A stretch of DNA of 11,729 bases, from positions 1-11,729 of the forward strand of contig CAJPNZ010000096.1 in NCBI GenBank assembly GCA_905372155.1. Direction: 5' to 3'. Shown here one piece after another: positions 1 to 5,994 of the stretch. The notes beneath the pieces were generated by a model. It was not told where the DNA came from. It ran no database searches and saw only the letters and a list, made by a program, of their open reading frames with translations. Both the position numbers and the translations under genes were made by a program. The first letter of the stretch is position 1, and the number at the start of each line of letters is the position of its first letter. The DNA is from Propionibacteriaceae bacterium. Its GTDB lineage: Bacteria; Actinomycetota; Actinomycetes; Propionibacteriales; Propionibacteriaceae.

Positions 1-652
1 GGGTGCGGGGAGTGAAGGTGAATGTGAGAACACGCACCCGGTTCATGCGGTCCAGCCGGAAGATCCGCCAATCGGAACGCGACCGGTCGAAGGCGATCAG
101 GTACCACTTCCCGGCCTGGGCGAGCAGCTGGGCGGGTTCCACGTTCCGCTCGGACTCCTCCCCGTCGGCGCGCACATAGTTGATCCGCGCCAAGCAGTGA
201 TCGCGTTTTGCCTTCGCCAGCGCCGCCAAGGGCCGCCAGGAAATCCCGGGGCGGGTGGCTGGCAGCGTCGTCACGGCATCCGAAACCGCCGCGACCTCGG
301 GACGAATCCGCGCGGGCAACACCTGGTCGAGTTTCGCAAGGGCACGCAACGCGGCCTCGCCGATCTGGTCCCTGCCATCCATGGCGGCCATCCTCAGGCA
401 AGCCGTCAAGGCGATGGCCTCGTCGTCGTCGAGCACCAGCGGCGGCAGGGCGTGACCACCCGACATGCGGTACCCACCGTCCAGACCCTGCACGCTGTCA
501 ACCTGGTAGCCGAGCTCCCGGAGCCTGATGACGTCACGCCGGACGGTTCGCTGCGTGACCCCGAGCCGCTCCGCCAACTCGGATCCCGTCCACGTGGAGC
601 GGGACTCGAGCAGCCCGAGCAGTCGCAGTACCCGGTGGGTGATCTCGCTCAT
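1..652 (-). CDS. WYL-domain HTH transcriptional regulator (YafY/DeoR-like), C-terminus beyond window
   Basis: This is a DNA-binding regulator whose C-terminus runs off the left edge; 217 codons are visible with no stop. Residues 1-60 form a DeoR/HTH_11-type winged helix: SELAERLGVTQRTVRRDVIRL followed by the wing residues GLDGGYRM. A helical linker follows, then a WYL domain whose signature is visible as GKWYLIAFD (181-189) and WRIFRLDRM. WYL domains are known as ligand-sensing modules, in some cases binding nucleic acid or nucleotides; the ligand here is unknown. The ATG at 652 is chosen because the HTH begins immediately after it and a GAGG lies 8 bases upstream on the minus strand. The gene diverges from the DinB-like gene at 738 with 85 bases between. 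That gap holds a perfect palindrome (675-691), so the regulator probably controls itself and its neighbour. Family assignment is firm; target and ligand are inference. Confidence 0.9.
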   Translation of the reverse strand, partial: MSEITHRVLRLLGLLESRSTWTGSELAERLGVTQRTVRRDVIRLRELGYQVDSVQGLDGGYRMSGGHALPPLVLDDDEAIALTACLRMAAMDGRDQIGEAALRALAKLDQVLPARIRPEVAAVSDAVTTLPATRPGISWRPLAALAKAKRDHCLARINYVRADGEESERNVEPAQLLAQAGKWYLIAFDRSRSDWRIFRLDRMNRVRVLTFTFTPRT

Positions 653-674
653 GATCCAAGCCTCGCACGGGTAG

Positions 675-691
675 CGGACAGAATCTGTCCG
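675..691. promoter_or_regulatory. 17-bp perfect palindrome, probable operator of the WYL regulator
   Basis: CGGACAGAATCTGTCCG has two perfect 8-base arms around one central base. It lies in the gap between two divergent genes, 23 bases from the WYL-regulator start and 46 bases from the DinB-family start. This is the usual place for the operator of a divergently encoded regulator. That the WYL protein binds it is inferred from position only. Confidence 0.6.
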
Positions 692-737
692 GATTGTGCG
701 GCAACGTTGGTGTCGACCGAATCAAACAGGAGGAAAC

Positions 738-1295
738 ATGTACTTCCCGGCCATCCACGATGAACGCACCACGCTGCGGAACTACCAGCAGGTGCAGCTC
801 CAGGCCATCCGGGACGCCGCCCACGGGCTGACCGATGAACAGGCCCGGCGGCAACCCCTGGCCTCGGTGTTCTCCGTCTCCGGGGTGATCAAGCACTGCT
901 CCTACGTCCTGCGCAGCCGGCTCGCGGCGGCTGGTGTCCTGGACGCGAAGCCCGGCTACGAGGACTTCATGGCCAGTTTCACCCCAGACGAGAATGAGGA
1001 TCTCACCACGCTCCTCGAGGACTACGACAGGCTCTGCGAACAGTACCTGAAGCTGGTGGAGGAGACCGATCTGGATCAGGTGGTGCAGGCCCCGCCCGCA
1101 CCCTGGTACGGACGCAACGAACCCGCTGATGCGACCATGCGCTACCTCATCGTCCACAACCTGGAGGAGTTCGCCCGGCACGCCGGACATGCGGACATCA
1201 TCCGGGAGCAGATCGACGGCGCCAAGGCCGCGGAACTCAACGCTGCCGTAGAGGGCCGGCCCGCCAACGAATTCGTCACGCCCTGGAAGAAATGA
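738..1295 (+). CDS. DinB / DUF664-family putative metalloenzyme
   Basis: This 185-residue protein has the four-helix-bundle pattern of the DinB/DUF664 family. It opens with DERTTLRNY, a loop with GLTDEQARRQP (30-40) follows, then the helix-two histidine in VIKHCSYV (H53). The C-terminal helix carries HNLEEFARHAGHADIIRE (130-147), whose histidines match the metal-binding positions of the family. Some actinobacterial members are thiol-dependent (mycothiol) transferases or isomerases; most have no assigned reaction, and no substrate can be named here. The ATG at 738 is preferred over an upstream in-frame GTG or ATG at 696 because a perfect AGGAGG (728-733) sits 4 bases before it and the family motif begins right there. 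It is divergent from the WYL regulator and probably controlled by it. A hairpin follows the stop. Confidence 0.88.
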   Translation: MYFPAIHDERTTLRNYQQVQLQAIRDAAHGLTDEQARRQPLASVFSVSGVIKHCSYVLRSRLAAAGVLDAKPGYEDFMASFTPDENEDLTTLLEDYDRLCEQYLKLVEETDLDQVVQAPPAPWYGRNEPADATMRYLIVHNLEEFARHAGHADIIREQIDGAKAAELNAAVEGRPANEFVTPWKK

Positions 1296-1305
1296 CCTGG
1301 TCTGA

Positions 1306-1335
1306 TTGGGGGCGCCGGGAAGCCGACGTCCCCAA
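1306..1335. terminator. Hairpin between convergent genes, possible bidirectional terminator
   Basis: TTGGGGGCG (1306-1314) pairs with CGTCCCCAA (1327-1335) with one G-T wobble. After one C/A mismatch, CGG pairs with CCG around a GAAG loop. It starts 10 bases after the DinB-family stop and lies between two convergent genes. There is no T-tract after it, so intrinsic termination is uncertain. The rest of 1336-1430 shows nothing I can name. Confidence 0.4.
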
Positions 1336-1430
1336 CCGTGCCACAGGTGTTGCTCGGCCCAGCGGCCACGGATCGGGGCGAGATTAAAACCCAACAGGAC
1401 CTGGCCAGAGGGCTTCACGGGTGCAATCCC

Positions 1431-2102
1431 TCACCCCTCGCGCATGATCGGGGGGTGAAGGCCGCCCGCGGTTCCCGCGCGGTAGAGGGCAGCGGGTCTT
1501 CCCCGACCGCCGCTGCGGGTTCCGCACTCGACGACGAATCCCCGAGAACCCAGCACCTTGCGTGAGAAGTTCCGGGGATCCACCTCGATGCCCCAGGCCG
1601 CCTCATAGACCCGCCGCAACTCGGTCATGGTGAACCTGGGCCCGCAGAACCGGGTCGCCACCGTCGTGTACTCCAATTTCGCCCGGGCGCGTTCGATCCC
1701 CGTCCGGAGGATCTCGTCGTGATCGAAGGCCAAGGATGGCAGGTCATCAACCGGACACCAACGGGCCCCGGACACATCCGACCCGGGAGTCAGGCCGCCA
1801 AGGGAGGCTGCCAGGGCGAGATGGGCGACCGAGACCACGCGTCCTCTCGGGTCGCGCCCGGGTTCACCGAAAGTGGCGAGCTGCTCCAGATGGGTCGCGT
1901 CGAGACCAAGGCCGGTTTCCTCCACCAGCTCGCGCCGGGCCGCGTCCATCACCGACTCCTCGGGCAGGACGAAACCGCCCGGCAGGGCCTGTTTCCCCTC
2001 GTACGGGGGGATGCCCCGCTCGACCAGGGCCACCTGCAGACGGCCGTCCGCGATGGTGAGCACGACGATGTCGACGGCGACGGTCATGACGGGGAGCTCC
2101 AT
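1431..2102 (-). CDS. Nudix protein with C-terminal winged helix (NrtR-like regulator or ADP-ribose pyrophosphatase)
   Basis: This 223-residue protein has two parts. The N-terminal Nudix domain carries a complete Nudix box, G43-x5-E49-x7-R57-E58-L-x-E61-E62-x-G64-L, so hydrolysis of a nucleoside-diphosphate-linked substrate such as ADP-ribose is plausible. The C-terminal part (about 135-199; RFTMTELRRVYEAAW, NFSRKVL and the ending GRPAALYR) matches the winged helix of the NrtR family, Nudix-derived repressors of NAD metabolism that sense ADP-ribose or related ligands. Many characterised NrtR proteins have degenerate Nudix boxes; this one looks intact, so it could be enzyme, sensor or both. ATG 2102 is favoured by a TAATCT hexamer 6 bases upstream (leaderless). 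ATG 2087, with a GGAG 9 bases upstream, is an alternative start. It diverges from the SPFH / NAD-kinase-like pair, its probable targets. Confidence 0.85.
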   Translation of the reverse strand: MELPVMTVAVDIVVLTIADGRLQVALVERGIPPYEGKQALPGGFVLPEESVMDAARRELVEETGLGLDATHLEQLATFGEPGRDPRGRVVSVAHLALAASLGGLTPGSDVSGARWCPVDDLPSLAFDHDEILRTGIERARAKLEYTTVATRFCGPRFTMTELRRVYEAAWGIEVDPRNFSRKVLGSRGFVVECGTRSGGRGRPAALYRAGTAGGLHPPIMREG

Positions 2103-2108
2103 GCACCA

Positions 2109-2137
2109 AGATTAACGTCAAATTGACAGGATCTCCA
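2109..2137 (-). promoter_or_regulatory. Predicted promoter of the Nudix/winged-helix gene
   Basis: On the minus strand, TGGAGA (2137-2132) and TAATCT (2114-2109) are separated by 17 bases. The -10 ends 6 bases before the ATG at 2102, which suggests a leaderless transcript. Both hexamers match the consensus only partly, so this rests mainly on spacing and on the same layout at other genes in this window. Confidence 0.4.
2117..2127. promoter_or_regulatory. Palindrome GTCAAATTGAC, candidate operator for the Nudix regulator
   Basis: Two perfect 5-base arms (GTCAA / TTGAC) flank one base. It sits between the -35 and -10 of the predicted Nudix-gene promoter and overlaps the -35 (TTGACA) of the divergent SPFH promoter. 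A protein bound here could repress both directions. The arms are short, and TTGAC is also part of the -35 itself, so the palindrome may be partly coincidental. Confidence 0.45.
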
Positions 2138-2151
2138 GAACCCCTTATTGT
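2123..2151 (+). promoter_or_regulatory. Predicted promoter of the SPFH / NAD-kinase-like operon
   Basis: A perfect -35 TTGACA (2123-2128) and a -10 TATTGT (2146-2151) are spaced by 17 bases. Transcription would start near 2158, about 22 bases before the SPFH ATG, leaving room for the AGGAGG ribosome binding site at 2169-2174. This is the best sigma-70-like promoter in the window. Confidence 0.65.
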
Positions 2152-2179
2152 CAGAGGTACATTAAATCAGGAGGTTCCA

Positions 2180-3217
2180 ATGGCCACCATTCATCGCTAC
2201 CCGTTCTTCTCCCACGCCACCAGCTCGGCCACCAGGGCGCTCTTCCAGGGAAAGCGCGGAAAACTGGTCAACCGCGGCGCCGGGGCCTCGTTCTGGTTCC
2301 GCCCGCTCGACACCAGCCTCTCCGAGGTGCCGGTCGACGACATGGAGTTCGGGAACATCTTCCGGGTCACCACCTCCGACCGCCAGGAGGTCAGCGTCCA
2401 GACCGCGCTCACCGTGCGTATCGTCGACCCCGAGTTGACCGCCCGGAGGATGGATTTCGAGATCGACCAGCGAACCGGTGAATGGACCGGCCAGCCCCTG
2501 CAGAACCTGCAGAACCGCCTCGCCGAATCCGCGAAACAGTTCGCGGCGGAAGTGGCGGCGCGGGAACCCCTCAGGACGATCCTCGACGACGGGCTGCGGC
2601 TGGTTCGCGACGCGATCGCCGAGGGTCTGACCGGGGAAGGCCAGCTCGGTGGCGCCGGCGTCGAGGTGATCGGAGTCCGTGTCGTCGCGCTCAGGGCCGA
2701 TGAGGATCTCGAACGGGCCCTCCAGACCCGCATCCGGGAGGAGGCGCAGGCGGACGCGGATCGCGCCACCTACGACCGGCGGGCGCAGGCGGTCGACCGG
2801 GAACGGGCCATCAAGGAGAACGAACTGAACAACCGCACCGAACTGGCCCGCCGCGAGGCCGAGCTCGTGGAGCTCCAAGGGGCGAACGAACGCCGCCGCA
2901 CCGAACAGGAACTGGAACGCGACCGGCTCCGCAACGAGGCCGAAGCGGCGAACAGACGGCTCCGGGTGGAGGCCGGGGCCGACGAGGTCACCCTGATGGC
3001 GGAGGCCAGGGCCGGTGAGGTCGCCCGGATTGCTGAAGCGGAGAATGCCGCCCTTCAGGCCAGGCTGGCGGTCTTCTCAGCAGGGGAACCGGCCGCGGTG
3101 CTGGCAGCCGTGGCCCCGGAGGTGCTGTCCGCGTTGCCGAAGATCGACTCGCTTACGCTCACCCCCGACCTGCTCGCAGGCGGGGTCTCCAGGCTCCTGG
3201 AGGAGGTCCGGGGATGA
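2180..3217 (+). CDS. SPFH (Band 7/prohibitin-like) domain protein with long coiled coil
   Basis: This 345-residue protein has an N-terminal SPFH-type domain (about 20-195). Typical stretches are RGKLVNRGAGASFWFRPLDT, a beta-rich segment with EVSVQTALTVRIVDPE, and the domain-closing GVEVIGVRVVAL. A highly charged Arg/Glu/Ala-rich helix (about 195-300) follows that should form a coiled coil, then a short non-charged tail. SPFH proteins build ring or cage oligomers, usually on membranes. I see no N-terminal membrane segment or signal peptide, so this one would be cytosolic or peripherally attached. ATG 2180 is chosen because AGGAGG lies 5 bases before it and the protein family-like sequence starts there; an in-frame upstream start at 2123 would overlap the promoter. 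Its stop overlaps the ATG of the next gene (ATGA), so the two proteins are probably translationally coupled and may work together. Confidence 0.87.
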   Translation: MATIHRYPFFSHATSSATRALFQGKRGKLVNRGAGASFWFRPLDTSLSEVPVDDMEFGNIFRVTTSDRQEVSVQTALTVRIVDPELTARRMDFEIDQRTGEWTGQPLQNLQNRLAESAKQFAAEVAAREPLRTILDDGLRLVRDAIAEGLTGEGQLGGAGVEVIGVRVVALRADEDLERALQTRIREEAQADADRATYDRRAQAVDRERAIKENELNNRTELARREAELVELQGANERRRTEQELERDRLRNEAEAANRRLRVEAGADEVTLMAEARAGEVARIAEAENAALQARLAVFSAGEPAAVLAAVAPEVLSALPKIDSLTLTPDLLAGGVSRLLEEVRG

Positions 3218-4089
3218 GCGCGCCACGCCTCGTCGTCGTGCATCGGCGCACCCGGCTGGCCGAGCTGCTCGAGGTCCACTCCACGCTCGGCGCCGTCGAG
3301 TTCTTCCTGAGCGGCCGCGGGCTGGGGATCGAGACCCTGCGGGCCGCCGATGAGGCGCAGCGAAGAACGCTCGACGCCGTCTCGAACGCGGTCCCGGCCC
3401 AGTGGCGTCACGCGGAGGTCGAGAGGGGCCAGCTCTCCCGGTTCCTCTTCGAGCCCGACGACCTGGTGGTCGTGGTCGGGCAGGACGGCCTGATCCCCAA
3501 CGTCAGCAAATACCTGCGCGACCAGCCAGTGCTCGGTATCAGCCCGGGCGCACCGGGGGTCCTGTGCCGCCACTCGCCCGAGGACCTGCGGGACCTGCTG
3601 GCGGGTCGGGGTAGGCCAGGGACCGAGGTTCGGACGATGGTCGAGGCGATCGTCGACGACGGGCAGCGGCTCCGGGCCCTCAATGAGATCTTCGCCGGGG
3701 ATCGCGGCCACCAGTCGGCGCGCTACGACCTCAGGATCGGGAAACGCACGGAGACGCAGTCCTCCTCCGGGGTGGTGGTGGGGACCGGGACCGGCGCAGG
3801 TGGATGGCTGGCATCGCTGTGGGGGCAGAACCGCCCCGGTTTCGGCCTGCCGGGGGCCACATCCGGTGAACTCGCCTATTTCGTGCGGGAGGCCTGGCCG
3901 TCGGGGACCACCGGCACCTCCCTCACCGCCGGGCTGCTCGCGGAGGGGGAGGGACTGGAGCTCTCGGCCCGCTCCGCCCTCGTGGTCTTCGGAGACGGCA
4001 TCGAACGCGACTTCCTACGCCTCGAGTGGGGACAGGGGCTGACCGTGCGGAAGGCCGAGGGTGGGCTGAAGCTCATGTGCCTGAAGTAG
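3214..4089 (+). CDS. Divergent NAD-kinase-fold (ATP-NAD kinase-like) protein
   Basis: This 291-residue protein shows the motif order of the NAD kinase / diacylglycerol kinase superfamily. VVVVGQDGL (85-93) stands where NAD kinases have GGDGT, and PVLGISPG (105-112) matches the 'PilGVNlG' strand. ALNEI (155-159) matches the conserved Asn-Glu, and VVVGTGTGAGGW (187-198) stands where 'sTPTGSTAY' is expected. The key aspartate (D91) and N157/E158 are kept, but GGDGT is changed to GQDGL, the TGSTAY stretch is altered, and the usual Asp-Gly just before it is Ser-Gly. It may phosphorylate NAD, act on another nucleotide or lipid substrate, or only bind a nucleotide. It overlaps the SPFH gene by 4 bases (ATGA) and lies opposite a Nudix/winged-helix protein of a family tied to NAD metabolism, which supports a cofactor-related role. 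Fold assignment is by motif reading; activity is inference. Confidence 0.72.
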   Translation: MSAPRLVVVHRRTRLAELLEVHSTLGAVEFFLSGRGLGIETLRAADEAQRRTLDAVSNAVPAQWRHAEVERGQLSRFLFEPDDLVVVVGQDGLIPNVSKYLRDQPVLGISPGAPGVLCRHSPEDLRDLLAGRGRPGTEVRTMVEAIVDDGQRLRALNEIFAGDRGHQSARYDLRIGKRTETQSSSGVVVGTGTGAGGWLASLWGQNRPGFGLPGATSGELAYFVREAWPSGTTGTSLTAGLLAEGEGLELSARSALVVFGDGIERDFLRLEWGQGLTVRKAEGGLKLMCLK

Positions 4090-4092
4090 ATT
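4087..4092 (+). promoter_or_regulatory. Possible leaderless -10 (TAGATT) of the SDR gene
   Basis: TAGATT overlaps the stop codon of the preceding gene and ends 6 bases before the ATG at 4099. No Shine-Dalgarno is visible before that ATG. The arrangement matches other genes here; no convincing -35 accompanies it. Confidence 0.35.
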
Positions 4093-4098
4093 CTCTCC

Positions 4099-4788
4099 AT
4101 GACGAATCGCCCTGTAGCCCTCGTGACCGGAGCAACCCGCGGCATCGGCCGCGCCATCGCAGTCGAGCTTTCCTCGACGCACCGGATCCTGGTGGGCGGC
4201 CGCGACGCATCTCGAGCCGGGGCGCTGGTCGCCGAACTGGGCGACGCGGCGCCCTTCGTCTGCGACCTGGCGGACGAGGACGCTGTCGCCGCGGCCTGCG
4301 CCGGGATCGGGCGGCTGGACGTGCTGGTCCACTCCGCCGGCATCGGGCGCTCGAACGACATCGGAGTCGCCTCCCGGGCGCTCTGGCGCGAGGTCTTCGA
4401 GACGAACGTGTTCGCCGTCGCCGACCTCACCCGCCTTCTCTTGCCCGCCCTCGAGGCCGCCCGGGGGATCGTGGTGGCCATCAACTCCGGGGCCGGGTTC
4501 TTCTCGAGCCCCGGCGGGGGAGTCTATGCCGGATCCAAGTTCGCCCTGCGGGCGCTGACCGACGCCCTGCGTGAAGAGATGCGCGGAAAGGTGCGGGTCT
4601 GCTCCGTCCACCCGGGGCGGACCGACACCGACATGCAGCGTGAACTGCAGGCGGCGATGGGCAACAAACACTATGACGGCGCGCGCTACGTCTCTCCTGG
4701 GTCGGTGGCGGCTGCCGTGCGGCTGGCCGTCGACACCCCGGACAACGCCACCATCGAGCAGCTGAGCATCCGCCCCAGCGTTTCCTGA
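4099..4788 (+). CDS. Short-chain dehydrogenase/reductase (SDR), probably NADP(H)-dependent
   Basis: This 229-residue classical SDR has a Rossmann dinucleotide-binding motif TGATRGIG (10-17) and an HSAG strand in place of NNAG (78-81). It also has the structural Asn in ETNVFAV (N103), catalytic Ser in INSGAG (S130), and the YxxxK pair Y143/K147 in VYAGSKFAL. HPGRTDTDM after the catalytic region is also typical. The residues after the second beta strand (GGRDASR, R35) are basic rather than an acidic Asp, which usually points to NADP(H). The substrate cannot be read from sequence. It begins 9 bases after the NAD-kinase-like gene and could be co-transcribed with it, but it lacks a ribosome binding site and has a candidate leaderless -10 of its own. 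Length is normal for a short SDR. Confidence 0.9.
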   Translation: MTNRPVALVTGATRGIGRAIAVELSSTHRILVGGRDASRAGALVAELGDAAPFVCDLADEDAVAAACAGIGRLDVLVHSAGIGRSNDIGVASRALWREVFETNVFAVADLTRLLLPALEAARGIVVAINSGAGFFSSPGGGVYAGSKFALRALTDALREEMRGKVRVCSVHPGRTDTDMQRELQAAMGNKHYDGARYVSPGSVAAAVRLAVDTPDNATIEQLSIRPSVS

Positions 4789-4796
4789 GCCGGCTT

Positions 4797-4820
4797 CGCC
4801 GCGCCCCTGCCAGGGCGGCG
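4797..4820 (+). terminator. Weak GC-rich hairpin after the SDR gene
   Basis: CGCC...GCCC pairs with GGGC...GGCG around a six-base loop, with a two-base bulge in the left arm. It begins 9 bases after the SDR stop. No T-tract follows, so it is only a tentative terminator. Confidence 0.25.
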
Positions 4821-4841
4821 CCGTGCGTCGGTCCCGATGGG

Positions 4842-4884
4842 TTGATTTGCACCACCGCTGTGCTACTGTATTAAGTACTTAATA
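4842..4884 (+). promoter_or_regulatory. GntR-ABC operon promoter with 16-bp operator palindrome
   Basis: A -35 TTGATT (4842-4847) and -10 TACTGT (4864-4869) are 16 bases apart. The perfect palindrome TATTAAGTACTTAATA (4869-4884) begins at the last base of the -10 and covers the expected transcription start. This AT-rich dyad is striking in such GC-rich DNA. It is placed where a repressor would block transcription, and the first gene of the operon is a GntR-family regulator, so autorepression is the natural reading. Confidence 0.65.
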
Positions 4885-4906
4885 TGGAAATACGGAAGGA
4901 AGTGTC

Positions 4907-5266
4907 GTGGACTTCGACGCCAGCCGGCCGATATGGCTCCAGCTCCGGGAGGAGTTCACCAGACGGATCGTCATCGGGAGATGGGCACCGGGCAAGCAGA
5001 TCCCCGGGGTTCGGGAGCTCGCGGTCGAACTCGGGGTCAACCCGAACACCGTCCAGCGAACCCTCGCCGAGCTGGAGCGTGACGGCCTGTGCCGCTCGGA
5101 GAGGGCGGTGGGGCGGTTCGTCACCGATGACGTGGACCGCGTTTCCCGGCTCCGGTGCGACCTGGCGGTGGGAGCGGCGGACGAGTTCACAACCCGGGTG
5201 AAAGGTTTCGGTCTGACCGAGGCCGAAGCCGTGGCACTGATCGCAGAAAGGTGGAACCAGCAATGA
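4907..5266 (+). CDS. GntR-family regulator, YtrA subfamily
   Basis: This 119-residue DNA-binding protein has the compact YtrA-type layout. The winged helix covers residues 7-72, with RPIWLQLREEFTRRI, GKQIPGVRELAVELGVNPNTV and RTLAELERDGL. A short C-terminal tail (73-119) follows, with no large ligand-binding domain. YtrA-type regulators typically repress the ABC transporter genes encoded just downstream and respond to cell-envelope stress or antimicrobial compounds. The GTG at 4907 is used because GGAAGGA (4894-4900) lies 6 bases upstream and RPIWLQ follows directly. Its stop overlaps the ATPase start (ATGA). The palindrome over the promoter is its likely operator. The inducer is unknown. Confidence 0.93.
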   Translation: MDFDASRPIWLQLREEFTRRIVIGRWAPGKQIPGVRELAVELGVNPNTVQRTLAELERDGLCRSERAVGRFVTDDVDRVSRLRCDLAVGAADEFTTRVKGFGLTEAEAVALIAERWNQQ

Positions 5267-5994
5267 ACGAGGTCGGCCCCAGGAGCAATGGGCCACTGAT
5301 CGAGGCCCGCGGCCTGAACAAGAACTTCGGGCCGATCCCGGCGCTCGCGGGTGTGGACCTGGAACTCGTGGGCGGGCAGGTGATCGGCCTGCTCGGGGAG
5401 AACGGTTGCGGCAAGACCACGCTGCTGAAGGTACTGGCTGGGGTGATGCAGGACCACGCCGGACATGTGCGGATCGCGGGCAGGCGATTGGGCCCCGAAA
5501 CAAAGGCGTGTGTGAGTTTCCTGCCCGATGCCAGCTATCTGAAGGACTCGGCCACCGTCTCGCAGTGCATCGGGATGTTCTCGGACTTCTTCCCGGATTT
5601 CCGGGCCGACAAGGCCAGCGACATGATCAAGTTCTTTGGTCTCGCGGAGGACATGAAGCTGAAGCAGATGAGCAAGGGCATGCGTGAGAAGGCGCAGATC
5701 GCCCTGGCCATGTCGCGCGACGCCAAGGTCTTCCTGCTCGACGAACCCATCTCCGGGGTCGATCCGGCCGCGCGAGACGTGATCCTCAAGGGAATCGTGC
5801 GCAACCTGGAGGCGGACGCCCTGGTTCTCATCTCAACCCACCTCATCCACGATCTCGAAGCAGTCCTGGACGCCGTCGTCATGATGCGCCACGGCAAGGT
5901 CCTGCTGACCGGGCAGGTGGACGATCTCCGCGCCGAACACGGGCTGTCCATCGACGCGCTCTTCCGAAAGGTCTACTCATGGTCCGCAAACTGA
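5263..5994 (+). CDS. ABC transporter ATP-binding protein
   Basis: This 243-residue nucleotide-binding subunit of an ABC-2-type exporter powers transport at the inner face of the membrane. Visible motifs are Walker A GENGCGKTT (45-53), a signature read as MSKGM (136-140) in place of the usual LSGGQ, Walker B VFLLDE (156-161), D-loop SGVD (164-167) and H-loop histidine in STH (H193). The signature variant keeps the Ser and Gly positions and is common in YtrB/BcrA-like ATPases linked to GntR regulators. ATG 5263 overlaps the GntR stop; longer in-frame starts would lie inside the GntR gene and add no ABC sequence. It overlaps the permease start by 16 bases. The substrate is not evident; peptide or antibiotic efflux or envelope-stress response is a family-level guess. 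Confidence 0.93.
   Translation: MNEVGPRSNGPLIEARGLNKNFGPIPALAGVDLELVGGQVIGLLGENGCGKTTLLKVLAGVMQDHAGHVRIAGRRLGPETKACVSFLPDASYLKDSATVSQCIGMFSDFFPDFRADKASDMIKFFGLAEDMKLKQMSKGMREKAQIALAMSRDAKVFLLDEPISGVDPAARDVILKGIVRNLEADALVLISTHLIHDLEAVLDAVVMMRHGKVLLTGQVDDLRAEHGLSIDALFRKVYSWSAN

Noticed and set aside
1..39. Inverted repeat GGGTGCG...CGCACCC at the window start
   Set aside because: It lies inside the WYL-domain coding sequence with a 25-base loop; most likely chance in GC-rich coding DNA.
534..1418. Long open frame on the minus strand (294 codons)
   Set aside because: It overlaps the divergent WYL and DinB-family genes, whose protein families are recognisable; its own translation has no family-like pattern. 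High-GC antisense shadow.
1416..1432. Sequence resembling a tRNA T-arm (ACGGGTGCAATCCCT)
   Set aside because: The loop lacks the TTC pattern, the stem is imperfect, and no acceptor, D or anticodon arms can be folded around it on either strand.
2162..2878. Minus-strand open frame opposite the SPFH gene
   Set aside because: No motif and no start signal; opposite a gene with a good promoter, AGGAGG and coiled-coil/SPFH pattern.
4864..4885. TAATAT (4880-4885) as the -10 of the GntR operon
   Set aside because: No -35 at a suitable distance; TTGATT/TACTGT with 16-base spacing is better and places the palindrome at the start site.
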